Positions 1 through 9,833 of a stretch of 15,000 nucleotides of DNA are shown piece by piece. Each line of letters starts with the position of its first letter. Positions within the stretch are counted from its first letter, which is position 1. The stretch comes from Penaeus vannamei. Its lineage: Eukaryota; Arthropoda; Malacostraca; Decapoda; Penaeidae. The notes beneath the pieces were generated by a model. The model saw nothing but the letters and a program-made list of their open reading frames with translations. It was not told the origin of the DNA and did no database searches. The position numbers and the translations under genes were made by a program. The stretch is taken from NCBI RefSeq assembly GCF_042767895.1, contig NC_091588.1, positions 15,197,190 through 15,212,189 of the forward strand. The letters are read 5' to 3'.

Positions 1-104
1 GAGACCGTATTTCCTCCTCAATTGCTCTTTCACAAAGTAATCCTCGCAAATATTTCTCTCCAAAATAAGCTATTTTGGCGAAAGATAATGCAGAATAAGG
101 TCGT

Positions 105-290
105 ATTTTGACGTCCTACAGTGAAACATGAAACAATGGTTGATTTTTTTATTGGACAATCATGAATTGCACATGGCCCACACGCACTCACATAAGTACA
201 ACCACATACACACAAATCCATACCAGGGGAAAACTGACTGCTTGGTTTTATTCCACCAGGGTGCTTTCCATGTCCTTCAGATTGGCAATC
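105..290 (-). mobile_element. 5'-truncated SINE-like copy, minus strand
   Basis: Read on the minus strand, this stretch aligns with the plus-strand element at about 604-817. Shared landmarks in order are GATTGC, a CTGAAGGACATGGAAAGC-like segment (CTGAAAGACATGAAAAGC in the other copy), GCAGTCAG, TTTTCCCCTG, a TG-rich stretch, GGGCCATGTGCAATTCATGA, CAATAAAAAA and finally TGTAGGACG. The copy lacks the tRNA-like head and both GC-rich stems, so it is 5'-truncated or internally deleted and could not drive its own transcription. Next to its broken end lies T-rich ATTATC-like simple sequence. Homology to the other copy is seen directly; the SINE label rests on the tRNA-like head of that copy. I see no convincing target-site duplication. 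Confidence 0.65.
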
Positions 291-400
291 TAATTATTAT
301 TTTTTATTATCGTGCTATTGCTTATTACCATCACCACTCATTATTTTCATCATTATCGAATCATCATCGTCATATAACTATTATCAATAACGTATAATCT
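291..400. repeat. degenerate ATTATC/ATCATC simple sequence
   Basis: T-rich low-complexity DNA made of ATTATT, ATTATC, CATCATC and similar hexamers. It has the same flavour as the T-rich arms of the large array starting at 1271, but none of the array's diagnostic non-simple blocks (such as the GTCAGTCCA landmark). It abuts the truncated end of the minus-strand SINE copy. It may be an old microsatellite. Confidence 0.55.
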
Positions 401-418
401 CTCTCACACACTTACACG

Positions 419-442
419 CACACAAACGAGCTCGTTTGTGTG
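419..442. repeat. 24-bp perfect palindrome
   Basis: The left half CACACAAACGAG (419-430) is followed with no spacer by its exact reverse complement CTCGTTTGTGTG (431-442). The bases flanking it (418 and 443) do not pair, so the palindrome is exactly 24 bp. It lies close to the midpoint between the two oppositely oriented SINE copies at 105-290 and 604-817. It could extrude a small cruciform or bind a dimeric protein; neither is shown. Confidence 0.9.
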
Positions 443-476
443 ACACATGTGTGACACATGTAATAATGACACATGT
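441..476 (+). repeat. three copies of TGACACATGT
   Basis: The 10-mer TGACACATGT occurs at 441-450, 452-461 and 467-476, with start-to-start spacings of 11 and 15 bp. Each copy contains the palindrome ACATGT and the E-box-like core CACATG. The first copy overlaps the end of the 24-bp palindrome. This could be a short regulatory cluster or a local duplication; no adjacent gene supports a regulatory role. Confidence 0.8.
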
Positions 477-510
477 TGCATAAAATCCTATCCTAACTCA
501 TTCCTATTGC

Positions 511-582
511 CCCTCGACACCGTGGCCGAGAGGGTAAGGGCGCCAGATTCGAAACCCGCGATCACGAGTTCGAATCTACAAA
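511..582 (+). ncRNA. tRNA-Ser(CGA)-like SINE head with A and B boxes
   Basis: This segment has an A-box-like TGGCCGAGAGGG at 523-534 and a B-box-like GTTCGAATC at 568-576, about 45 bp apart. That is the layout of an internal RNA polymerase III promoter. The segment between them, CCAGATTCGAAACC, resembles the anticodon arm of eukaryotic tRNA-Ser(CGA) (TGGACTCGAAATCCA), with the loop centred on CGA. The long variable arm of a real tRNA-Ser is shortened, the anticodon stem is imperfect, and no convincing acceptor stem closes the structure. It is therefore not a functional tRNA but the 5' module of a tRNA-derived SINE. The family match is from memory, not from a search. Confidence 0.75.
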
Positions 583-603
583 AGGGAGCCAAAAGTGCTC
601 CCT
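583..603 (+). other. stem-loop in SINE body (7-bp stem)
   Basis: AGGGAGC at 583-589 pairs perfectly with GCTCCCT at 597-603 across a 7-nt loop. It lies directly after the tRNA-like head, and a second strong stem follows 14 bases downstream. It is probably part of the folded SINE transcript. Confidence 0.8.
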
Positions 604-617
604 CTGATTGCAACCTC

Positions 618-650
618 GCCCGGGGCTGAAAGACATGAAAAGCCCCGGGC
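618..650 (+). other. GC-rich stem-loop in SINE body (10-bp stem)
   Basis: GCCCGGGGCT at 618-627 pairs perfectly with AGCCCCGGGC at 641-650 around a 13-nt A-rich loop (GAAAGACATGAAA). In a window this AT-rich, a ten-pair GC-rich stem stands out. In the minus-strand copy the GACATGRAAAGC loop-side sequence is kept but the stem is lost. Confidence 0.85.
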
Positions 651-830
651 ACAAAAAATACGTCTGCCAGTTGCAGTCAGCTTTTCCCTGTATTGCATTT
701 TTATGTGTGTATGTATGTATGTGTTTATACTTATGTGTGTGCGTGTAGGCCATATGCAACTCATGATAGTTCAATAAAAAATCCATTCTTTCCTATTTCA
801 GTGTAGGACGACGAAAAACCCATATCTCTC

Positions 831-1170
831 CTATGCAAAATATACGTTTAAAGGCGTCAAAAGTGCTACCAAGATTCGTATAAGAAATATGAAGAGAAGT
901 GTCCCAATAATTAGACAGTAAAGGCGAGTGAGAAAATGTGTTAAATATGCGAAAGAAAGAAAAACTGCGAAATAAAAGATAAAGAAAACTGCGCCAACAA
1001 AACGGAAAATAAAGCGAAGTAAAAAAAATAAATAAAAGGAAAGTGATAATGAGAAAACCCGCAAGTAGAAAATACGTCTAAAATATGAAAAAAAGCGTAC
1101 TAAGAAAAGCAATGCGAAAGAGAGAAAAATTGCGAAATTAATACAGAAAGGGGCACTAACACAAAAGAAA
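831..1170. repeat. purine-rich tract with degenerate duplication
   Basis: The plus strand is strongly A/G-biased. A 27-base segment at 947-973 recurs at 1112-1138 with two differences; both begin ATGCGAAAG and end TGCGAAAT. A second pair, AAAATATACGTTTAAA near 836 and AAAATACGTCTAAAA near 1068, is followed in each case by similar CTACCAAG or GTACTAAG sequence. The interval is probably an old imperfect tandem duplication with a period between about 165 and 230 bp. The long minus-strand open frame here encodes mostly Phe/Leu/Arg because of the skew and starts at TTG, so I do not treat it as coding. Confidence 0.5.
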
Positions 1171-1171
1171 A

Positions 1172-1274
1172 GGGAACAAAAATATGCATCTAAACTTCAA
1201 TTTTCCCCTGCTATACATTTATTTCTGAGTATGTATTTGTTTTTACATGTGTATGTGTGGGCCATGTTGCATTA
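1172..1274 (+). mobile_element. SINE tail fragment joined to the large array
   Basis: AAAAATATGCATCTAAACTT, TTTTCCCCTG, ATACATTTAT, a TG-rich stretch and GTGGGCCATGTTGCA follow in the same order as the 3' half of the SINE at 650-765. The Pol III head and hairpins are missing. The shared TCATGAT of the SINE tail passes without a break into GATAATGG at 1275-1289, the start of the tandem array. It is a third copy, truncated or decayed. Confidence 0.6.
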
Positions 1275-4200
1275 TCATGATGATAATGGCTATAATGATA
1301 ATAATCATGAAAATAATGACAGTAATAATTATGATAATAATTATTAGTCAGTCCACTTATAATGAAATAAAGGCCAGAAGTAATAAAATCCCAAAGTCGA
1401 AAAAACGGCAAAATCTAGCGTATTACGTCCTGTTGAGAGAAACGTCGAAAAAAAACCTTTTCGGTAATCATAAGGATTTTAACATTAATTCAGGTAATTA
1501 TAATGATTTCCATGGTAAATCCTTTATTATTAACAATAATGATGATAATTATGATGATAATGACAATAATAATGATAAAATGATTATAATGATAATTTTG
1601 ATTATTATTGCAATAATAGCAATAATTAACTCTATTCCAATAATTTTCATACTAACGATGGCAATAAAAATTACATCATTATCATTATAATTATTATTAT
1701 TGTCATTATTTCTAAAATTATCATTATTGCTATTATCATTATACAAATAGTTATAATGATAAAAATAGCAATAATAATTAGCCTAATAATCATTATAACT
1801 GCAATAATGATGATAATAATAATGATAATCGTGATGATAATGGCTATAATGATAATAATCATGAAAATAATGACAGTAATGATAATAATAACGATAATAA
1901 TTATTAGTCAGTCCATTTATAATGAAATAAAGGCCAGAAGTAATAAAATCCCAAAAGTCGAAAAAACGGAAAAATCTAGCGTATTACAGCCTTTTCAGGG
2001 AAACGTCGAAAAAACCCTTTTCGCTTTTTAATAGTAATCATGAGGATTCTAACATTAATTCAGATAATTCTGATGATTTCCATGATAATTCCTTTATTAT
2101 TGACAATAATGATAATTATGATGATAATGACAATGGCATGGGCAATAATAATGATAAAATCATAATTATAATGATAATTTTGATAATCACTGCAATAATA
2201 GTAATAATTAACTCTATTCTAATAATTTTCATACTGATAATGGCAATAGAAATAACATCATTATCATTGTCATTATAAATATTATTATTGTCATTATTAT
2301 TTCTAAAATTATCATTATTGCTATTATCATTATATAAATAGTTATAATGATAAAAATAGCAATAATAATTAGCATAACAATTATTATAACTGCAATAATG
2401 ATGATAACAATGATGATAATCATGATGATAATGACTATAATGATACTAATCATGAAAATAAAGACAGTAATGATAATGATGATAATAATTATTAGTCAGT
2501 CCATTGATAATGAAATAAAGGCCAGAAATAATAAAACCCCAAAAGTCGAGAAAACGGCAAAGTCTAGCGTATTACAGCCTTTTGAGAGAAACGTCGAAAA
2601 AAAACTTTTCGCTTTTTGATGGTAATTATGAGGATTTTAACATTAATTCAGGTAATTATGATGATTTCCATGATAATTCCTTTATTATTGACAATAATAA
2701 TGATAATTATGATGATAATGACAATAATAATAATAAGATATCAATTATAATGATAATTTTGATCATTACTGCAATAATAGCAATAATTAACTCTATTCCA
2801 ATAGTTTTCATACTAATAATGGTAAAAGAAATAATAATATCATTATCATTGTTATTATCATTATTATTGTCATTATTATTTCTAAAATTATCATTATTGC
2901 TATTATCATCATATGAATTGTTATAATGATAAAAATAGCAATAATAATTAGCTTAATAATTATTAGAACTGCAATAATGATAATAATAATAATAATAATC
3001 ATAATGATAATGATTATAATGATAATCATGAAACTAATGACAGTAATAATAATGAAGATATTAATTATTAGTCAGTCCATTTATAATGAAATAAAGGCCA
3101 GAAGTAATAAAATCCCAAAAGTCGAAAAAACGGCAAAATCTAGCGTATTACAGCTTTTTCAGAGAAACGTCGAAAAAAAACCTTTTCGCTTTTTGATGGT
3201 AATTATGAGAATGTAAACATTAATTCAGGTAATTATGATGATTTCCATAAAAATTCCTTTATTATTCACAATAATGATAATTAAGATGATAATGAAAATG
3301 ATAATGACAATAATAATGATAAAATCATAATTATAATGAAAATTTTGATAATCACTGCAATAATAGCAATAATTAACTCTATTCCTATAAGTTTCATACT
3401 AATAATGGCAATAGATATATCATTATATTTTCATTATAATTATTATTATTGTCATTATTTCTAAAAATATCATTATTGCTATTATCATTATATAAATAGT
3501 TATAATGATAAAAATAGCAATAATAATTAGCATAATAATTATTATAACTACAATAATGATGATAATAATAATGATAATCATGATGATAATGACTATAATG
3601 ATAATAATCATAAAAATAAAGACAGTAATGATAATAATGAAAATAATAATTATTAGTCAGTCCATTTATAATGAAAAAAGGCCAGAAGTAATAAAATCCA
3701 AAAAGTTGAAAAACGGCAAAATCTAGCTTGTTGAGAGAAATGTCGAAAAAAAACTTTTCGCTTTTTAATGGTAATTATGAGGATTTTAACATTAATTCAG
3801 GTAATTATGATGATAATTCCTTTATTATCGACAATAATGATTATAATTAGGATGATAATGACAATGAAAATGACAATAATAATGATAAAATCATAATTAT
3901 AATGGTAATTTTGATTACTGCAATAATAGCAATAATTAACTCTATTAAAATAATTTTCATACTAATAATGGCAATAGAAATAATAATATCATTATCATTG
4001 TCATTATGATTATTATTATTGTCATTATTATTTCTAAAATTATCATTATTGCGATTATCATTATATAAATAGTTATAATGATAAAACTAGCAATAATAAT
4101 TAGCATAATAATTATTATAACTGCAATAATGATGATAATAATAATGCTAATCATGATGATAATGACTATAATGATAATAATCATGAAAATAATGAAAGTA

Positions 4201-6616
4201 ATGATAATAATGATAACATTTATTAGTCAGTACATTTATAATGAAATAAAGGCCAGAAGTAATAAAATCCCAAAAGTCAAAAAATGGGAAAATCTTACGT
4301 ATTACAGACTTTTGAAACGTCGAAAAAACTTTTTTCGCTTTTTAATGGTAATTATGAGGATTTTAACATTAATTCTATAATAATTCCTTTATTATTGACA
4401 ATAATGAAAATTATGATGGTAATGACAATAATAATGAAAAAAAATCATAATTATAATAATTTTCATAATTACTGCAATAATAGCAATAATTTACTGTATT
4501 CCAATGATTTTCATACTAATAATGGCAATAGAAATAATAACATCATTATCATTGTCATCATAATTATTATTATTGTCATTATTATTTCTAAAATTATCAT
4601 TATTGCTATTATCATTATATGAATAGTTATAATGATAAAAATAGCAATAATAATTAGCATAATAATTATTATAACTGCAATAATGATGATAATATTAATG
4701 ATAATCATGATGATAATGACTATATTGATAATCATGATGATAATGACTATAATGATAATCATGAAAATAGTGGAAATAATGATAATAATGAAAATAATCA
4801 ACAGTCAGTCCATTTATAATGAAATAAAGGCCAGAAGTAATAAAATCCAAAAAGTCGACAAAATGGCAAAATCAATCGTATTTGAGAAAACCTCGAAAAA
4901 AAACTTTTTCGTTTTTTAATGATGATCATGAGGATTTTAAGATCAATTCAGGTAAATATGATGATTTCCATGATAATTCCTTTATTATTGACAATAATGA
5001 TAATTTTGATGATAATGACAATGATAATGACAAAAATAATGATAAAATCATAATCATAATGATAAGTTTGAAAATTACTGCAATAATAACAATAATGAAC
5101 TCTATTCCAATAATTTTCATGCTAATAATGGCAATAGAAATAATAATAACATCATTTTCATTGTCTTTATAATTATTATTATTGTCATTATTATCTCTAA
5201 AATTATCATTATTGCTATTATCATTATATAAATAGTTATAATGATAAAAATAGCAATAATAATTAGCATAATAATTATTATAACTGCAATAATGATGATA
5301 ATAATAATGATAATCAAGATGATAATGACTATAATAATAATAATCATGAAAATAATGACAGTAATGATTATAATGATGATAATAATTATTAGTCAGTCCA
5401 TTTATAATGAAATAAAGGCCAGAAGTAATAAAATCCTAAAAGTCGAAAAAACGGCAAAATCTAGCGTATTACAGCCTTTTGAGAAAAAAGTCGAAATACC
5501 CCCCTTTTCACTTTTTAATGGTAATCATGAGTATTTTAACATTAATTCAAGTAAATATGAGGATTTCCATGATAATTCCTTTATTATTGACAATAATGCT
5601 AATAATTATTATGATAATGACAATGGTAATGATAAAATCATAATTGTAATGATAATTTTTATAATTACTGCAATAATAGCAAAAATTAACTCTATTCCAA
5701 TATTTTTCATACTAATAAAGGCAATAGAGATAATAATAACATTATCATTGTCATTATAATTATTATTATTATCATTATTATTTCTAAGATTATCATTATT
5801 GCTATTATCATTATATAAATAGTTATAATGATATAAATATCAATAATAATTAGCATAATAATTATTATAACTGCAATAATGATGATAATAATAATGATAA
5901 TCATAATGAGAATGACTATAATGATAATCATGAAAATAATGACAGTAATGATAATAATGATGATAATAATTATTAGTCAGTCCATTTATAATGAAAAAGG
6001 CCATAAGTAATAAATCCCAAAAGTCAAAAAAAGGCAGAGAAACGTTGAAAAAAAACCTTTTCGCTTTTTAATGGTAATCATAAGGATTTTAACATTAATT
6101 CAGGTAATTATGATGATTTCCATGATAATTCCTTTATTATTGACAATAAGGATGATAATTATAATGATAATTACAATGATAATGACAATAATAATGATAA
6201 AATCATAATTATAATGATGATTCTGATAATCACTGCAATAATAGCAATAAATAACTCTATTCCAATAATGTTCATACTAATAATGGCAATAGAAATAACA
6301 ATAACTTCATTATCATTGTCATTATGATTATTATTATTGTCATCATTATATATAAAATCATCATTATTGCTATTATCATTATATGAATAGTTATAAAGAT
6401 AAAAATATCAATAATAATTACCATAACAATTATTATAACTGCAATAATGATGATAATAATAATGATAATCATGATGATAATGACTATAATGATAATAATC
6501 ATGAAAATAATGACAGTAATGATAATGATGATAATAATTATTACTCAGTCCATTTATAATGAAATAAAGGCAAGAAGTAATAAAATCCGAAAAGTCGGAA
6601 AAAGTTAAATCTATCG
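1271..6616 (+). repeat. megasatellite array, direct arm (about 577-bp units)
   Basis: Head-to-tail units can be aligned on the landmark GTCAGTCCA or a close variant at 1347, 1907, 2495, 3071, 3656, 4226, 4804, 5392, 5976 and 6544. Spacings run from 560 to 588 bp, mean about 577. After the landmark each unit has a non-simple block (GGCCAGAAGTAATAAAATCC, AAAGTCGAAAAAACGG, TCTAGCGTATTACAG, GAGAGAAACGTCGAAAA, TTTTCGCTTTTTAATGG). A second block follows (AACATTAATTCAGGTAATTA, GATTTCCATGATAATTCC, TTTATTATTGACAATAATGA). A third contains AATTAACTCTATTCCAATA and TTTTCATACTAATAATGGCA. Then come a T-rich ATTATC/GTCATT arm, the loop ATAAATAGTT and an A-rich ATAATGATAA arm. Copies differ by substitutions and by indels that are often not multiples of three. 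The first unit lacks its T-rich half; the last is interrupted at about 6616. The array is AT-rich, with its few CpGs mostly in the first block. I recognise no known satellite. Confidence 0.9.
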
Positions 6617-6690
6617 TTAAATTTATCATTATTGCTATTATCATTATATAAATAGTTATAATGATAAAAGTTATAATAATGGAATTATCA
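6617..6690. repeat. orientation-switch junction of the array
   Basis: After 6544 the direct unit runs to about 6616 and then jumps to a segment that normally lies some 300 bases further on: TTATCATTATTGCTATTATC, loop ATAAATAGTT, then ATAATGATAAAA (6623-6670). From about 6672 the sequence matches the monomer only in reverse complement (GGAATTATCATGGAAATCAT). The switch therefore falls within the right arm of the monomer's internal hairpin. The nearest landmarks on the two sides are only about 320 bp apart, so both flanking units are incomplete. Confidence 0.75.
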
Positions 6691-9640
6691 TGGAAATCAT
6701 CATAAATACCTGAATTAATGTTAAAATCCTTATGATTACCATTTAAAAGCAAAAAGTGGGGTTTTTTCGACGTTTCTCTCAAAAGGCTGTAATGCGTTAG
6801 ATTTTTCCGTTTTTTCGACTTTGGGATTTTATTACTTCTGGCCTTTATTTCATTATAAATGGAATAATAATTTTTATCATCTTTATTAGTGTCATTATTT
6901 TCATGATTATTATCATTATAGCCATTATCATCATGATTATCATTATTATTATCATCATTATTGCAGTTACAATGATTATTATGCTAATTATTATTGCTCT
7001 TTTTATTATCATAACTATTTTTATAATGATAATAGCAATAATGGTAATTTTAGAAATAATAATGACAATAATAATAATTATAATGACAATGATAATGATA
7101 TTCTTTCTTTTTATTAGTATGAAAATTATTGGAATAGAGTTAATTATTGGTATTATTGCAGTAATTATCAAAATTATCATTATAATTATGATTTTATCAA
7201 TATTATTGTCATTATCATTATCATAATTATAATCATTATTGTCAATAATAAAGGAATTATCATGGAAATCATCATAATTTCCTGGCTTAATGTTAAAATC
7301 CTCATAATTACCATTAAAAAGCCAAAAGCTTTTTTTTCGATGTTTCTCTCAAAAGGCTTTTGATTTTGCAGCTAGATTTTGCCGTTTTTTCGACTTTTGG
7401 GATTTTATTATTTCTGACCTTTATTTCATTATAAATGGATTGACTAATAAGTATTATCATCATTATTATCATTACTGTCATTATATTCATGATTATTATC
7501 ATTGTAGTCATTATCATCATAATTACCATTATTATTATCATCATTATTGCAGTTATAATAACTATTATGCTAATTATTATTGCTAGTAATTATTATTACT
7601 ATTTATATAATGATAATAGCAATAATGATAATTTTAGAAATAATGACAATAATAATAATTATAATGACAATGATGATGATGTTATTATTATTTCTATTGG
7701 CATTATTAGTATGAAAATTACTGGAATAGAGTTAATTATTGCTATAATTGCAGTAATCATTAAAATTATCATTATAATTATGATTTTATCATTATTATTG
7801 GCATTATCATTGTCATTGTAATCATAATTCTCATCATTATTGTCAATAATAAAGGAATTATGAAAATCATATAAATGGACTGACTAGTAATCATTATTAT
7901 CATTACTATATTTATTTTCATGATTATTATCATCATAGTCATTATCATCATGATTATCATTATTATTATCATCATTATTGCAGTTATAATAATTATTATG
8001 CTAATTATTATTGGCATTATAACTATTCATATAATGATAATAGGAATAATGATAATTTTAGAAATACTAATGACAATAATAATAATTATAATGACAATGA
8101 TAATGATATTATTTCTATTGCCATTATTAGTATGGAAATTATTGGAATAGAGTTAATTATTGCTTTTATTACAGTAATTATGAAAATTACCATTATAATT
8201 ATGATTTTATCATTATTATTGTCATTTTTTTCGACTTTTCGGGTTTTATTACTTCTAGCCTTTATTTCATTATAAATGGACTGACTAATAATTATCATTA
8301 TTATCATTACTGTCATTAGTTTCATGATTATTATCATTATAGTCATTATCATCATGATTATCGTTATTATTATCATCATTATTGCAGTTATAATAATTAT
8401 TATGCTAATTATTATTCCTATTTTTGTCATCATAACGATTTATAACTGCAATAATGATAAGTTTTAAAATAATAATGACAATAATAATAATTATAATAAC
8501 AATGATAATGATGTTATTATTATTTCTATTGCCATGATTAGTATGAAAATTATTGGAATAGAGTTATTTTTTGCTACTATTGCAGTAATTATCAAAATTA
8601 TCATTATAATTATAATTTTATCATTATTATTGTCATTATCATCGTCATTATCATCATAATTATCATCATTATTGTCAATAATAAAGGAATTAGAATGGAA
8701 ATCATCATAATTACCTGAATTAATGTTAAAATCCTCATAATTACCATTAAAAAGCCAAAAGAGGGGTTTTCGACGTTTGTCTCAAAAGGCTTTAGTACGC
8801 TAGACTTTCCCGTTTCATGACTTTTGGGATTTTATTACTTCTGGCCTTTATTTCATTATAAATGGACTGACTAATAATTATTATCATTATTATCATTGCT
8901 TTCATTATTTTCATGATTATTATAAATATTATCATTACTGTCATTATTTTCATTGCTATTATCACAATAGTCCTTATCATCATGATTATCATTATCATTA
9001 TCATCATTATTGCAGTTATAATAATTATTATGCTAATTATTATTGCTATTTTATCATTATAACTATTTATATAATGATAATAGCAATAATGATAATTTTA
9101 GAAATAATAATGACAATGATAATTATTATGACAATGATAAAGATGTTATTATTATTTCTATTGCCATTATTAGTATGAAAATTATTGGAATAGAGTTAGT
9201 TATTGCTATTATTACAGCAATTATCAAAATTATCATTATAATTATGATTTTATCATTATTATTGTCATTATCATTGTCATTATCATCATAATTATCATCA
9301 TTATTGTCAATAATAAAGGATTTATCATGGAAATCATCATGATTACCTGAATCAATGTTAAAATCCTCATGATTACCATTAAAAAGCGAAAATATTTTTT
9401 TTCGACGTTTCCCTCACAAAGCTGTAATACGTTAGATTTTGCCGTTTTTTTTTCGACTATTGGGATTTTATTACTTCTGCCCTTTATTTCATTATAAATG
9501 GACAGACTAATAATTATCATCATTATTATCATTGCTGTCATTATTTTCATGATTATTATCATTATAGTCATTATAACTATCTATATAATGATAATAGCAA
9601 TAATGATAATTTTAGAAATAATGACAATAACAATAATTAT
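6672..9640 (-). repeat. megasatellite array, inverted arm
   Basis: The same monomer is present in reverse complement. The landmark TGGACTGACTAATAA or a variant lies near 6861 (decayed), 7441, 7881, 8282, 8868 and 9504. Spacings are irregular: about 580, 440, 401, 586 and 636 bp. The unit before 7881 has lost the whole GTCGAAAA block. The unit before 8282 has lost the AACATTAATTCAGG block and half of the GTCGAAAA block. The unit after 8868 carries a duplicated TCATTATTTTCAT-type segment. The unit after 9504 has lost most of the T-rich arm before the loop. The array stops sharply at 9640, where GAGATATGCTGTG begins. Non-simple blocks are as well preserved as in the direct arm, for example at 6740-6860, 7310-7440 and 8750-8865. 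Confidence 0.88.
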
Positions 9641-9833
9641 GAGATATGCTGTGTTCGGCCACCCCGCATTCCTCCGACGCTGGTCCAAATGCTGATTTTC
9701 ATTTATACGTTCTCGCAAATTCGCTCCGACCAAGAACACCATTTCTGTTGGTCGATCGTTGCGTGAAGCACAGCGGTTCAGACAGACTTCCTCAGCATTT
9801 AATTAGCCCTTAATTAAGAACATTACCGTAGGC
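9641..9833. other. unique flank, no gene seen
   Basis: Composition changes abruptly at 9641 to higher GC (GTTCGGCCACCCCGCATTCC). A small inverted repeat is visible, CGACCAA (9727-9733) with TTGGTCG (9748-9754). I see no coding region, splice structure or known element. Confidence 0.5.

Larger units (their letters stand above)
511..817 (+). mobile_element. tRNA-derived SINE, best-preserved copy
   Basis: The element has a tRNA-Ser-like head (511-582) and a body with two perfect GC-rich stem-loops (583-603 and 618-650). Then follow a GCAGTCAGCTTTTCCCTG segment (673-690), a TG/TATG-rich stretch (700-748) and a tail with CATATGCAACTCATGA, CAATAAAAAA and GTGTAGGACG. The part from about 604 to 817 recurs on the minus strand at 105-290, and the 650-765 part recurs at about 1172-1274. 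Three related copies within 1.3 kb show that it is a repeated element. A SINE moves with a partner LINE; no partner is identifiable here. The 3' limit is set by where similarity to the minus-strand copy ends. No clear target-site duplication or uniform poly-A tail is visible. Confidence 0.7.

Noticed and set aside
511..582. Considered as a functional tRNA-Ser gene.
   Set aside because: The variable arm is shortened, the anticodon stem is imperfect and no acceptor stem closes it. It is continuous with a SINE body repeated nearby.
831..1112. Minus-strand frame of 93 codons rich in Phe and Leu, membrane-protein-like.
   Set aside because: It starts at TTG, and its composition is explained by the A/G-rich plus strand. 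No domain is recognisable.
1271..6616. Regular repeats with variable intervening sequence, considered as a CRISPR-like array.
   Set aside because: The period is about 577 bp, the intervals are themselves repeated, and the surroundings are eukaryotic repeat DNA without cas genes.
1347..9571. A conserved peptide of about 40 residues (starting SQSIYNEIKARSNKIPKVEK) recurring in most array units, which looked like a repeated protein domain.
   Set aside because: Conservation follows from the DNA repeat. One-base indels in A-runs shift the frame in several copies (for example those after 3656 and 4226), so the reading frame is not maintained.
1247..9695. Many open frames of 60-170 codons encoding Ile/Met-rich peptides across the array, on both strands.
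   Set aside because: They are translations of ATAATG/ATTATC simple sequence, which lacks stops in several frames. Frames overlap on both strands and monomer lengths vary by non-multiples of three.
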